Assembly: GCF_009741375.1 (NCBI RefSeq)
Contig: NZ_WOWP01000013.1
Span: 62,001-126,000, forward strand
Origin: Flavobacterium rakeshii
GTDB lineage: Bacteria > Bacteroidota > Bacteroidia > Flavobacteriales > Flavobacteriaceae
Direction: 5' to 3'
DNA length: 64,000 nt
Shown: positions 16,630 through 25,657 of the stretch, piece by piece
How the letters are laid out: the number at the start of each line of letters is the position of its first letter
Numbering within the stretch: the stretch's first letter is position 1
Made by a program: the position numbers and the translations under genes
Notes under the pieces: generated by a model
Database searches by the model: none
Seen by the model: only the letters and a program-made list of their open reading frames with translations
What the model was told of the DNA's origin: nothing

Positions 16630-16998
16630 ATGAATCATAACGCTAAATCCATACGCCCTTTTATAGGAGCAAAAGACTTTGAAGTTTCACGAATGTTTTA
16701 CCGTGACCTTGGTTTTGAGGAAACCGTACTCTCTCCAGATCTTTCGGTTTTTAAAACCGATAACGGAATCGCATTCTATTTACAGAAAGCCTATGTAAAG
16801 GACTGGGTAGATAATACCATGCTTTTTATGGAAGTGGAAAACGTTGATGTTTTTTGGAAAAACTTAAACGAACTGAACCTTACAGCGAAATATGAAGGTG
16901 TTAGGCTGGTACCTGTACGCACTATGGAATGGGGTAAAGAATGTTTTGTACACGATCCGTCAGGGATATTATGGCATTTCGGAGAATTTTTTTCGTAA
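16630..16998 (+). CDS. VOC-family (glyoxalase/bleomycin-resistance fold) protein
   Basis: A 122-residue protein with the paired beta-alpha-beta-beta-beta units of the vicinal oxygen chelate fold: RPFIGAKDFEVSRMFYRDLGFEE, then FKTDNGIAFYLQ, and CFVHDPSGILWHFGEFF at the end. The DPSG..W..GE ending is typical. It has no signal peptide. Possible roles include glyoxalase-like lyase or ligand binding; nothing in the neighbourhood fixes the substrate. A perfect palindromic terminator follows 35 bases downstream. Confidence 0.85.
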   Translation: MNHNAKSIRPFIGAKDFEVSRMFYRDLGFEETVLSPDLSVFKTDNGIAFYLQKAYVKDWVDNTMLFMEVENVDVFWKNLNELNLTAKYEGVRLVPVRTMEWGKECFVHDPSGILWHFGEFFS

Positions 16999-17032
16999 CC
17001 TAATGATTTTAAGCACATTTTAAGAATAAAGT

Positions 17033-17058
17033 AAAACCCCAGCTATAGCTGGGGTTTT
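17033..17058 (+). terminator. Intrinsic terminator, 26-bp perfect palindrome
   Basis: AAAACCCCAGCTA followed directly by TAGCTGGGGTTTT. It ends transcription of the VOC-family gene. Confidence 0.85.
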
Positions 17059-17147
17059 CAATGTTTTTTAACTGCCTCTTATAAAAAAAACTCAATTAAA
17101 ACGAAATATTTAAAAGACAAATGATAATTTATTAATTAATTATTCGT

Positions 17148-17320
17148 TAACTTTGTATTACAATTCGGGTCAACTGAATTAACTCATGGTTAATTTCTGG
17201 CACGATAATTGTAATTATTTAATTAAATCTCAGGATTTTATAATTTTGAGGTTTGTTAATAATTGGTTGGTTGGTTTGTTAAGTCCCGTTATTCTCCCAG
17301 AATAGCGGGATTTTCTTTTT
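17148..17320 (+). ncRNA. Candidate small RNA unit (promoter to terminator, no clear gene)
   Basis: The 377-base gap 16999-17375 holds, after the VOC terminator, a TAACTTTG -7 box (17148-17155) and a sigma-54-like site TGGCACG-N4-TTGTA (17198-17213; consensus TTGCW, so one key base differs). An intrinsic terminator follows (stem 17284-17293 / 17301-17310, then a T-rich tract). No annotated gene follows on this strand; the next gene converges from the right. The transcript would be about 150 nt from the first promoter or about 90 nt from the second. A 39-codon ORF (17186-17305) ends inside the terminator stem and is probably chance. Confidence 0.4.
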
Positions 17321-17375
17321 TAACAGCCTAAAGGTTAGAATTTTATACCAGTTAAAAAAACAACTACAACGTTTT

Positions 17376-18659
17376 TTAACTTTGTTTTAACAAATTTGCT
17401 AACTGATTTGTTAAATTCCTACGGGAATATTGTTGTAAACCAATAGCATGTACTTTTAACCCCTCACCCATATATTGTGCAAAATAAGATTTAAGGGTGT
17501 CCTTAAGCTTTTCTTTTTCTGTATACTCAACAAACACACCTGTATTAGTCGTTTTAATTATATCGGCAAAATCAGCTTCCTGTGGCCCTATACCTATAAC
17601 AGGTCTTTCAGATGCCATATATTCAAACAGCTTGCCCGGTATAATACAACGCGTATCGGGAGAATCAATCTCCACCAGTAACAGCACCTGCGATTTACGT
17701 TGTTGCTTTACCGCTTCGCTGTGCGATACATAACCCATATTATTAACGTAATCGTTAAGTCCGTGCTGTTCAATGGAAGTCAGTACTTCCTGGCTAACAG
17801 CCCCTATAAGTTTCAGTTCGAACTTATCTTTAAATTCGGTATCCTCACTAACAAGTTCCGATAGTGACTCCCAAAGTATCTTCGGGTTACGTTCTGACAG
17901 GAATGAACCTATATGCGCTAAGGTAAACTTTTCGTCAAGCGGCTCTTTTGCTACCAACTCCACATCATAACCGTTAGTGATTACTGTAACAGGTTTATCG
18001 GTTAGCTGTTCAAACTCGGCTTTAGTAGTAGGACTGGTTACAATAATACTATCGGCAGTATTAAGTACATCGCGCTCCATTTTTTTATGCCTTTGCTGAG
18101 ATGATTTACTTAACCTTAACTCTTTATGGTAACCAATAGTTGTCCACGGATCACGAAAATCGGCAATCCACTTCACCCCAAACCTTTTTTGAAGCTCCAT
18201 CCCTATTAAATGAAGGCTGTGCGGAGGTCCGGTAGTGATAATCGTATCAATACCACTCCCCTGTAAATAATTGCTTAAATAACTTACCGAAGGCCTAACC
18301 CAAAGCACTCTTGCATCAGGGATAAACATATTACCCCTAACCCAAAGCATCAGTTTTTGAAGCGCCGACTGCTTTTTCTTATCGGGTATAATCCCCGAAC
18401 TTATTTTTTTGGTATTCTTTTTTGAAAATACCGAAGCCCATCCGTAAGGCTCAATAATATTATTTTTAAGAATAGTGGTATTGTAACTCACGTCCTTTTG
18501 CAACTCTTCATCTATTAAAGGATAGGTAGGATTTTTTGGGACATAAACTACAGGTTCAATACCATACTCAGGCAGGTACTTTACAAATTTTAACCAACGC
18601 TGTACACCCGGTCCGCCCGCAGGAGGCCAGTAATACGTTATTACAAGCACCTTGTTCAT
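17376..18659 (-). CDS. Glycosyltransferase family 4
   Basis: A 427-residue GT-B glycosyltransferase. The N-terminal acceptor domain starts VLVITYYWPPAGGPGVQRW. The C-terminal nucleotide-sugar domain contains LAHIGSFLSERNPKIL and the donor-binding EYMASERPVIGIGPQEADFADI with the glutamate of the EX7E-type motif (GKLFEYMASERPVIG). No membrane segment is present, so it probably works at the cytoplasmic face on lipid- or protein-linked glycans or capsule. It is 19 bases downstream of the yfhO-like gene and likely co-transcribed, which points to a shared role in surface glycan assembly. Confidence 0.88.
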   Translation of the reverse strand: MNKVLVITYYWPPAGGPGVQRWLKFVKYLPEYGIEPVVYVPKNPTYPLIDEELQKDVSYNTTILKNNIIEPYGWASVFSKKNTKKISSGIIPDKKKQSALQKLMLWVRGNMFIPDARVLWVRPSVSYLSNYLQGSGIDTIITTGPPHSLHLIGMELQKRFGVKWIADFRDPWTTIGYHKELRLSKSSQQRHKKMERDVLNTADSIIVTSPTTKAEFEQLTDKPVTVITNGYDVELVAKEPLDEKFTLAHIGSFLSERNPKILWESLSELVSEDTEFKDKFELKLIGAVSQEVLTSIEQHGLNDYVNNMGYVSHSEAVKQQRKSQVLLLVEIDSPDTRCIIPGKLFEYMASERPVIGIGPQEADFADIIKTTNTGVFVEYTEKEKLKDTLKSYFAQYMGEGLKVHAIGLQQYSRRNLTNQLANLLKQS

Positions 18660-18678
18660 AATCCCTAAACCTTATATA

Positions 18679-21162
18679 TTATTCTGCTGCTTCGCTTTTC
18701 TTTTTAGTACCAAAGTATATTCCTGCTGCTAGTAGTACCAGCATCAGGATAAAACTGATAAGTGTAATGGTACTCCCCTTTTTCACTACCTGTGGCTCAA
18801 ACTTAAATTCTACAGTATGCTTACCTGCCGGTATTTGCATAGCCCTTAAAACATAGTCGGCCTGGAAATGTGGTTGTTCTTTACCGTCAATAGTAGCTAC
18901 CCATCCCTGAGGGTAGTATATTTCAGAGAATACTGCAAGTCCGTCGTTAGTGTTATTGGTTTTATACTTAATATAATTAGGCTCTCTTTTAACCAGTGTA
19001 ATACCGGCAAGACTATCTGTAGCAAAAGCAGCTTTAGAAACCGCCTCAGGGAATTTAGCCACATTAACTACGGCTACATTTTTAGTATCAAGACTATCAA
19101 GAGCCTTCATTTCCTCATCTGCCGAATTCACTTTCTTAACCGTGTTTACAAACCATCCGCTTCCGTTAGCAAATGGGTTCTCAACAGGTATATCCTGATT
19201 ATCGTTAGACTGTAGTAAAACATACTTCACATTAAGCATGTTTAGTACCGGTAACGATTCTGTAAATGTCATTGTTTCAGGGTCAACTGATTTGAACAGT
19301 ACTCCCATATTGTTCTCTACATTGTAGGTAAACAGTTGGTCAGTACGCTGTGGTCTCACAGCACTGTACCCTCCTACCGACTCATGGAAATAAGATGTTC
19401 TCGCCTGTAACCTTCCGTATGGTTCATACACCCTGTAACTGGAAGTATCTTTCATGATAAACTCATCGGCAGGACTTGCCTGGAAAGGTCTGTCAACCTT
19501 ACTAGCACTTTTAAAGTTATCTTTATTTACATAGTTCTGATCTATAAAGAAAAGGTCAAACACCATAAGTCCGCACACTACAAGCACCGTTACAAAGTCC
19601 GACAGCTTTTTGTTTACAAACATCCAAAGCGCACCGCCAGATAACAATATCAGTATCCCCGAACGCAATAAATCAGAGGTATACATCTCCTTACGTTGTT
19701 CAATAAGGGCTTTTACAAAGTCAGGCCCCATTTGCCCATACATCTGCCTAATCTGATCGTCACTTCCGCCTGTAAAATCAAAAGAACCTTTAAACAGGAA
19801 TAAAAGCACTATCACCCCCAGCGCAGCTCCACCGGAAATATAAAGTGATTTAAGCTGTTCCTGCTTTTCTGATTTAAAGAAAGACTGTAGTCCCATTATA
19901 GCCAGTACAGGGAAACACAGCTCCAGTATTACCTGTATAGATGATACCGCCCTAAACTTATCGTATAACGGAACATTATCTATAAAGAAATTGGTTAACA
20001 CAGGGAAGTTTTTACCCCACGACAGTAATAATGACAGAATTGCACCTGCCAAAAAGGCATATTTTATTTTTCGTTTATCTGTAAACAGTCCTAATATCGC
20101 CAGAAAGAAGATAACAGCACCTATATAAGCCGGAGCTTCCACAATAGGCTGATCACCCCAATAAGTAGGTGAATTTGCCGCAAATTCTCTAGCCTCAGCA
20201 TTAGATGCTCCAAGCCCTAGTATAAAATTATATAAATGAGAATCCTCGCCTACATCTTCCCTGGCACCACCACCAAAAAGCCTTGGTGCTATAAGGTCAA
20301 AACTCTCGGCAACACCATAGCTGTATTCGGTTATATAGCTGTAATCCATTGACGATGTAGTTGTGTTCTCAGTACCGTCAGGATTAAAAGTAAGTTCGCT
20401 TTTACCCCTTATACTAAAGTTAGTAAACTCTGAAGTAGCCATTAGGTTAGTAGCATTTGCACCAAGTGCCAGTATACCTGCCACAACAAACACTCCCATG
20501 GCTTTACCAAGGTGTTTAAAGTCTTTACTTTTTACAATTTCTATAATGAAATAAATAGCCAGAACCAGTAACAACAGTAAAAGGTAGTACGTCATTTGGA
20601 AGTGGTTGGCGTTAATCTCCAGCGCTGCTGCCATCATAGTAAGCAGCCCTCCTACAATATATCGTTTTTGGAACACCAGTATCAGTCCAGCTACAACCAT
20701 AGGCATATAGGCAATAGCATGGGCTTTAGCATTATGCCCTACCCCGAGTATGATAATGAGATAGGTGGAGAGACCAAAAGCTAGTGCTCCGAAAAATGCT
20801 TTTAACGGACTCACCCTCAAGGCCATCATAAGTATATAAAACCCTATAAAATAAAGGAATAGATAATCTGCAGGTCGTGGTAAAAAGCGTAAAACGCTGT
20901 CTATCTTTTTAATGTAGTTATGCGGATAGTTTGCACCCATTTGGTAAGTAGGCATCCCGCCAAAGGCACTGTTTGTCCAGTAAGGTTCATCACCTGTTTC
21001 CTTCCTGAAATCGTTTTGCTCTTTTGCCATCCCGGTATATTGGGCAATATCCGACTGGTATATTTTTTTACCCTGTAATACCGGATAAAAATAAATTAGA
21101 GAAACAAGAACAAACCCTATAACAGCAAGCAGGTGCGGATAATACTTACTTATATTTTTCAT
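18679..21162 (-). CDS. YfhO-family multi-pass membrane protein
   Basis: An 827-residue inner-membrane protein with about a dozen hydrophobic helices over residues 10-520 and one near the C-terminus (about 797-817). A periplasmic domain between them includes YRVYEPYGRLQARTSYFHES, and KYVLLQSNDNQDIP further on. The N-terminal LVSLIYFYPVLQGKKIYQSD and the GMPTYQMGANYPHN block identify the YfhO / bacterial membrane protein family, which has a GT-C-like layout. Members are implicated in glycosylation of envelope polymers. The downstream glycosyltransferase gene fits that role, but donor and acceptor are unknown. Confidence 0.88.
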   Translation of the reverse strand: MKNISKYYPHLLAVIGFVLVSLIYFYPVLQGKKIYQSDIAQYTGMAKEQNDFRKETGDEPYWTNSAFGGMPTYQMGANYPHNYIKKIDSVLRFLPRPADYLFLYFIGFYILMMALRVSPLKAFFGALAFGLSTYLIIILGVGHNAKAHAIAYMPMVVAGLILVFQKRYIVGGLLTMMAAALEINANHFQMTYYLLLLLLVLAIYFIIEIVKSKDFKHLGKAMGVFVVAGILALGANATNLMATSEFTNFSIRGKSELTFNPDGTENTTTSSMDYSYITEYSYGVAESFDLIAPRLFGGGAREDVGEDSHLYNFILGLGASNAEAREFAANSPTYWGDQPIVEAPAYIGAVIFFLAILGLFTDKRKIKYAFLAGAILSLLLSWGKNFPVLTNFFIDNVPLYDKFRAVSSIQVILELCFPVLAIMGLQSFFKSEKQEQLKSLYISGGAALGVIVLLFLFKGSFDFTGGSDDQIRQMYGQMGPDFVKALIEQRKEMYTSDLLRSGILILLSGGALWMFVNKKLSDFVTVLVVCGLMVFDLFFIDQNYVNKDNFKSASKVDRPFQASPADEFIMKDTSSYRVYEPYGRLQARTSYFHESVGGYSAVRPQRTDQLFTYNVENNMGVLFKSVDPETMTFTESLPVLNMLNVKYVLLQSNDNQDIPVENPFANGSGWFVNTVKKVNSADEEMKALDSLDTKNVAVVNVAKFPEAVSKAAFATDSLAGITLVKREPNYIKYKTNNTNDGLAVFSEIYYPQGWVATIDGKEQPHFQADYVLRAMQIPAGKHTVEFKFEPQVVKKGSTITLISFILMLVLLAAGIYFGTKKKSEAAE

Positions 21163-21274
21163 ATGCCTTTTTATTGATTTTTATTTCCCGTTGGGAAATT
21201 ATTAAACGCCGTGAAGATACTTATTTTCGCTAAAAATACAGTTATAAGTATCTAATTAATAAAAAGGCTCTAAA

Positions 21275-21300
21275 TAAAAAATCCTTCCGCAGGGAAGGAT
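21275..21300 (-). terminator. Intrinsic terminator for the DUF4834 gene
   Basis: Stem ATCCTTCC / GGAAGGAT with a 4-base loop. On the minus strand it is followed by a T-run (complement of 21276-21281). Confidence 0.8.
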
Positions 21301-21311
21301 TACTATACTAT

Positions 21312-21593
21312 TTAATCAAGTTCTTCAAAATCAATATACTCGCCTACTTTTTTCTTTTCCTTAGGCACTTCTTTAGTAGTTTCCTGCTGGCGTTGCGACT
21401 GATATTGCTGCTGTTGCGCCTGCTGATTGTATTGCTGGTTCATGTTATTAAAATTCTGTTCGGCTTTTTTAACCATTTGCTGCACAAGTATTGGAGCAAA
21501 CAGCCTCATTAAAAACCTAAGCAGGTAATAAACAGCGATTATAATTAATATTGTTCTTATAAAACCGGTAAAGCTTGCAGTAACCATTGTCAT
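21312..21593 (-). CDS. DUF4834 family membrane-anchored protein
   Basis: A 93-residue protein with one N-terminal transmembrane helix (about residues 10-34, IRTILIIIAVYYLLRFLMRLF). A Gln/Asn-rich stretch follows (NNMNQQYNQQAQQQQYQSQRQQ), then a conserved-looking charged end, KKKVGEYIDFEELD. This arrangement is that of DUF4834, a Bacteroidetes-restricted family without known function. The C-terminal YIDFEELD looks like a short docking peptide facing the cytoplasm. Confidence 0.85.
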   Translation of the reverse strand: MTMVTASFTGFIRTILIIIAVYYLLRFLMRLFAPILVQQMVKKAEQNFNNMNQQYNQQAQQQQYQSQRQQETTKEVPKEKKKVGEYIDFEELD

Positions 21594-21665
21594 TTTAATT
21601 TTCTCAAATTTACGGAATCTCTTCCTTAAAAATAAATAGGCACTCTAAAATATAATAAAATATAC

Positions 21666-21673
21666 TACATTTG
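21666..21673 (+). promoter_or_regulatory. -7 box TACATTTG
   Basis: TAnnTTTG match 40 bases before the ATG at 21714. Confidence 0.45.
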
Positions 21674-21713
21674 AAAAAGTGTAAACTATCATGTTCAATA
21701 AACGAGCCAAACC

Positions 21714-22694
21714 ATGAATTTTATTAAAAAATATTTACCGCTTGCCTTACTGTTAACCTCTACCTGCCTACATGCACAATATACTGACCAGATTAACTCA
21801 AACCGACCGGGAGAGTCAATGTCAGGCTTTGCTGTAGGTAAAACAATTTTTCAGGTAGAAACAGGAATATACGGCATTTGGGAAGATCATGATATTTTAA
21901 ACTATGATGCAAAAGGTACAGGCCTTGACCTGCAAATACGTTATGGCGCCTTTTTAGAAGAACTGGAGTTTGTACTTGATGCCCAGTACCAGTTTGACTG
22001 GTATAACAATGCACTGCAAACCTACTCCCGTAACGACTTTAAACAGTTTACAGTAGGTGCAAAATATCTTATTTATGACCCTGACAAAAACTATAACCCT
22101 GAACCGAATTTATACAGCTGGAAAGCCAACCATAAATTCAGATGGAGAAACCTTATCCCTGCTGTAGCAGTTTACGGAGGTATTAATCTTGTAGGAGGAA
22201 AAAGTATTTACACCTTCCCACAAGACGAGGTTAGCCCTAAGCTTATGGCTATCACCCATCATCACTTTGGAAAATGGGTTTGGGTTAACAACCTTATTGC
22301 CGACAAAATCACTACAGAATATCCTAGCTACGGATGGATTTCTACCCTTACACACGGGTTTAATGACAAATGGTCAGCCTTTGGAGAATTTCAGGGATAT
22401 GACAGCGACTATTATGCCGATGCTATTTTCAGACTGGGTGCTGCCCACCTGTTAAATGATACTATGCAAATAGATGCATCTATAAGCAAGAACTTTAAAG
22501 ATACTCCGTTTCTACTTTACGGAGGCGTAGGATTCTCCTGGCGATTTGATGCCGATTATAACGACATACTGCTTCCGGGTAAGGCAGAATATGAAGAAGA
22601 AAAGAGCAAGGAGGAAGAGAAAAAAGAAAAGAAAAAGGACAAAAAAGATAAAAAGAAAGACCGTCTTGACGATTTTGAAACCGGAGAAGACTAA
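21714..22694 (+). CDS. Outer-membrane transporter-like beta-barrel protein
   Basis: A 326-residue exported protein with a signal peptide ending in LHAQ. Alternating aromatic and polar beta strands are typical of an outer-membrane barrel. The opening DQINSNRPGESMSGFAVGK is the hallmark of the MetA-pathway-like transporter family (PF13557 type). The mature barrel ends near FGGVGFSWRFD, as expected for a C-terminal aromatic strand. An unusual 50-residue Lys/Glu tail follows (EEEKSKEEEKKEKKKDKK), which would face the periplasm. Substrate unknown. The GNAT-like gene starts 12 bases later. Confidence 0.78.
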   Translation: MNFIKKYLPLALLLTSTCLHAQYTDQINSNRPGESMSGFAVGKTIFQVETGIYGIWEDHDILNYDAKGTGLDLQIRYGAFLEELEFVLDAQYQFDWYNNALQTYSRNDFKQFTVGAKYLIYDPDKNYNPEPNLYSWKANHKFRWRNLIPAVAVYGGINLVGGKSIYTFPQDEVSPKLMAITHHHFGKWVWVNNLIADKITTEYPSYGWISTLTHGFNDKWSAFGEFQGYDSDYYADAIFRLGAAHLLNDTMQIDASISKNFKDTPFLLYGGVGFSWRFDADYNDILLPGKAEYEEEKSKEEEKKEKKKDKKDKKKDRLDDFETGED

Positions 22695-22706
22695 TATTAC
22701 CATTTA

Positions 22707-23825
22707 ATGATCACGATTAAAGAAGCTAAAACAAAAAGCGAATTAAAAGATTTTATAAAATTCTCTTTTGAGTTATACAAGGACAATCCTTATTGGGTAC
22801 CCCCTATCATCTCAGAAGAACTTGAAAGTTTTGATAAAACCAAAAACCCTGCTTTTGAGAATGCCGAAGCTAAATTTTACCTGGCTTATAAAAACGGTAA
22901 GATTGTAGGTAAAACTGCCGCTATTATAAACTGGCAGGAAGTAAACCAGCAACAAAAGAGAAAAGTACGCTTTGGCTGGTTTGATGTTATAGATGATATA
23001 GAGGTTTCTAAAGCACTTTTAGAGAAAGTATACGAATATGGAAGGGAACATAATTTAGAGTATGTAGAAGGCCCTATGGGGTTCTCAAACCTTGACAAAG
23101 TAGGTGTACTTACCGAAGGGTTTGATGAGCTAGGCACCATGATTACATGGTACAACCCTCCATACTACATGGAACATTTTGAAAAACTTGGCTTTACTAT
23201 AGAGAAGGAGTACCGCGAAAGCGTGTTTACTATGAATAATGTAGACCCTGCTAATTTTCAAAAGGCAAGCCAACTGATTAAACGCAGGTACGGATTAAAA
23301 GCTGTAAACTTTAAATCTACCAAAGAGGTTATGCCTTATGTAGACAAAATGTTTGAGCTGTTTAATGCTACTTATTCAAAACTGGCTTCGTTTGTAGCAA
23401 TTAGTGATATACAAATTGAATATTTCAAAAAGAAATATATCAGCTTTATAAACCCAGAGTACATTAAGTTTATTATGGATAAGGACGATAATATGATAGC
23501 CTTTACCATAGTAATGCCCTCGTTCTCTGAAGCGCTTATTAAAGCAAAAGGAAAACTATTCCCGTTTGGGTTTATACACCTGCTAAGAGCTCGTAAGAAA
23601 AGTAAAGATGTTGTTTTTTACCTTATAGGCATTGATCCCGAATATCAAAACAAAGGGGTTACCGCTATTATTTTTGAAGAATTCCATAAGGTATTCACCA
23701 AAAACAATATAGAAAACTGCATCAGAACTCCTGAACTTGAAGACAACCACGCCATGAATAATTTATGGAAAAACTTTAACCCTAAAATTCATAAGCGTAG
23801 AAAAACATATAAAAAAGACCTATAA
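22707..23825 (+). CDS. GNAT-like acyltransferase family protein
   Basis: A 372-residue soluble protein. The N-terminal part (TIKEAKTKSELKDFIKF, then YWVPPIISEE) and the C-terminal acyl-CoA-binding-like stretch (FYLIGIDPEYQNKGVTAIIFEEF) fit two GNAT-like halves. In GNAT enzymes the second segment is the Q/RxxGxG/A motif; here it is QNKGVT. Some databases label relatives GTP cyclohydrolase, for which I see no support. It follows the barrel gene by 12 bases and precedes a strong terminator. Substrate unknown. Confidence 0.78.
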   Translation: MITIKEAKTKSELKDFIKFSFELYKDNPYWVPPIISEELESFDKTKNPAFENAEAKFYLAYKNGKIVGKTAAIINWQEVNQQQKRKVRFGWFDVIDDIEVSKALLEKVYEYGREHNLEYVEGPMGFSNLDKVGVLTEGFDELGTMITWYNPPYYMEHFEKLGFTIEKEYRESVFTMNNVDPANFQKASQLIKRRYGLKAVNFKSTKEVMPYVDKMFELFNATYSKLASFVAISDIQIEYFKKKYISFINPEYIKFIMDKDDNMIAFTIVMPSFSEALIKAKGKLFPFGFIHLLRARKKSKDVVFYLIGIDPEYQNKGVTAIIFEEFHKVFTKNNIENCIRTPELEDNHAMNNLWKNFNPKIHKRRKTYKKDL

Positions 23826-23857
23826 AAAAACCTCCTTTTAAAGGAGGTTTTTTTATT
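23823..23857 (+). terminator. Bidirectional intrinsic terminator
   Basis: CCTCCTTT-T-AAAGGAGG between A- and T-runs, located between the convergent GNAT-like and oxoamine synthase genes. Confidence 0.88.
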
Positions 23858-23874
23858 TATGTTTTTAAGAGAAA

Positions 23875-25140
23875 TTACTCGGCAGAAACATCAACTGTAG
23901 TCTGCTCTGCAATTTTCTTATACGTACCGTTTACCAGTTTTTCACGAATCGCTTCATAAGCGCTAAGTGTAATATTGATATCCTCAATTGTATGAGTAGC
24001 TGTAGGAATCATTCTTAAAAGAATAATACCTTTAGGAATTACCGGATACACAACTATTGAAAGGAAAATACCATAGTTTTCACGTAGGTCATTTACCATT
24101 ACCATTGCCTCTGGGATACTACCTTCAAGGTAAACCGGAGTTACACAGGTATTAGTATCACCAATATTAAATCCACGCTCTTTAAGTCCGTTTTGAAGTG
24201 CATTTACATTCTCCCAAAGTTTATCTTTAAGCTGAGGGGTTGTTCTAAGCAAGTCCAAACGTTTTAACGCACCTTTTACTAAAATCATTGGTAACGACTT
24301 AGCAAACATTTGCGAACGTAAGTTATATTTAAGGAAATCAATTACATCTTTATCGGCAGCAACAAAAGCACCAATACTTGCCATAGACTTAGCAAAAGTA
24401 GAGAAGTAAACATCAATACCATCCTGGCATTCCTGCTCCTCACCTGCTCCGGCACCTGTTTTACCAAGTGTACCAAAACCGTGCGCATCATCTACTAACA
24501 GTCTAAAGTTGTATTTTTCTTTTAAGGCAACTATTTCTTTTAGTTTACCCTGCTGACCTCTCATACCAAAAACACCTTCGGTAATTACAAGAATACCACC
24601 ACCGGTAGTTTCAGCCATATTTGTAGCACGCTCAAGGTTTTTCTCTAAGCTTTCCACATCATTATGCTTATAAGTAAAGCGTTTCCCCATATGAAGGCGA
24701 ACACCATCTATAATACATGCGTGAGAATCTACATCATATACAATAACGTCGTTTTTAGAAACAAGGGCATCAATAATAGACACCATACCCTGGTAACCGA
24801 AGTTTAACAGGTAAGCCGACTCTTTTTGTACAAAAGCAGCAAGCTCCTGCTCTAATTGCTCGTGTACAGATGTGTGTCCAGACATCATTCTTGCTCCCAT
24901 AGGGTAAGCAGCACCATACTCAACTGCAGCTTCTGCATCCGTTTTTCTTACTTCTGGGTGGTTTCCAAGTCCAAGGTAATCGTTTATGCTCCAGTTAATA
25001 ACTTCCTTACCGTGAAACATCATCCTGTTTGCCAAAGGACCTTCCAGTTTAGGGAATACATAATAACCTTCAGCCTGAGAAGCCCATTTACCTAAAGGGC
25101 CTTTATTTTTTTGTATTCTGTCAAATAAATCTTTTACCAT
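23875..25140 (-). CDS. PLP-dependent alpha-oxoamine synthase (serine palmitoyltransferase/KBL-like)
   Basis: A 421-residue fold-type I PLP enzyme. The PLP lysine is Lys251 in FSTFAKSMASIG. DDAHGFGTLGKTG (residues 217 on) supplies the cofactor aspartate and histidine. INWSINDYLGLGNHP and SGHTSVHEQLEQ are the family's N-terminal blocks. The family condenses an amino acid with an acyl-CoA (SPT, BioF, KBL, HemA). In Bacteroidetes, close members make sphingoid or sulfonolipid bases, so a serine- or cysteate-acyl-CoA condensing role is plausible. It is monocistronic, with no biotin or threonine-degradation genes nearby, which makes BioF or KBL less likely. Confidence 0.85.
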   Translation of the reverse strand: MVKDLFDRIQKNKGPLGKWASQAEGYYVFPKLEGPLANRMMFHGKEVINWSINDYLGLGNHPEVRKTDAEAAVEYGAAYPMGARMMSGHTSVHEQLEQELAAFVQKESAYLLNFGYQGMVSIIDALVSKNDVIVYDVDSHACIIDGVRLHMGKRFTYKHNDVESLEKNLERATNMAETTGGGILVITEGVFGMRGQQGKLKEIVALKEKYNFRLLVDDAHGFGTLGKTGAGAGEEQECQDGIDVYFSTFAKSMASIGAFVAADKDVIDFLKYNLRSQMFAKSLPMILVKGALKRLDLLRTTPQLKDKLWENVNALQNGLKERGFNIGDTNTCVTPVYLEGSIPEAMVMVNDLRENYGIFLSIVVYPVIPKGIILLRMIPTATHTIEDINITLSAYEAIREKLVNGTYKKIAEQTTVDVSAE

Positions 25141-25171
25141 GTCTTGAGAATTTGTGTTTTAAAAAACGCGT

Positions 25172-25179
25172 CAAAAGTA
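25172..25179 (-). promoter_or_regulatory. -7 box TACTTTTG for the oxoamine synthase
   Basis: TAnnTTTG on the minus strand, 31 bases before the ATG. Confidence 0.5.
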
Positions 25180-25266
25180 ATTATTATATTGTTTCCGTCA
25201 TAATTATTTTCAACAATACATGTAACAAATATACGGGTATTACTACTTATATTTCAAACTTCATTA

Positions 25267-25274
25267 TATATTTG
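25267..25274 (+). promoter_or_regulatory. -7 box TATATTTG for the TM2 gene run
   Basis: TAnnTTTG match 40 bases before the ATG at 25315. Confidence 0.5.
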
Positions 25275-25314
25275 AAGCTCACAAAACATTTATAACCAAA
25301 AACAATCAATTATT

Positions 25315-25653
25315 ATGGACACTCAAAAAGTAGACCTGTTTATGATGATAAACGGGAAGTATTTTAAAGCAGAACACTTAAACTATATTAGAGAGAAACT
25401 ACTTAATATAGACGAAACAAAATGGAACAGAATCATGGCTCTTGACTTTAAAGATCCTAACTCTATCATGCTTGTTTCTCTAATAGGGCCAGGTGCACTT
25501 GGGGTAGACCGATTTTTAATAGGCGAAACAGGCACAGGGGTTGCTAAACTACTTACATGCGGAGGCTTTGGAATCTGGACTATTATTGACTGGTTTATCA
25601 TTATGGATTTAACCCGAGATAAAAACATGGAAAAACTACAGGCATACCTGTAA
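25315..25653 (+). CDS. TM2-domain membrane protein
   Basis: A 112-residue protein. A soluble N-terminal helical part (residues 1-45) precedes a TM2 domain of two transmembrane helices joined by the conserved turn GVDRFLIGETGTGVAKLLTC. The second helix is GIWTIIDWFIIMD, with the GxWxxxDxxxI pattern. The molecular function of TM2 proteins is unknown. It is first in a close run (gaps of 4, -4 and 3 bases) ending with rdgB. Confidence 0.9.
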   Translation: MDTQKVDLFMMINGKYFKAEHLNYIREKLLNIDETKWNRIMALDFKDPNSIMLVSLIGPGALGVDRFLIGETGTGVAKLLTCGGFGIWTIIDWFIIMDLTRDKNMEKLQAYL

Positions 25654-25657
25654 AATT

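Noticed and set aside
17186..17305. 39-codon ORF (starts MVNFWHDNCN) inside the orphan transcription unit
   Set aside because: Its stop lies within the terminator stem and no ribosome-binding context is clear. It is more likely chance, though a leader peptide cannot be excluded.
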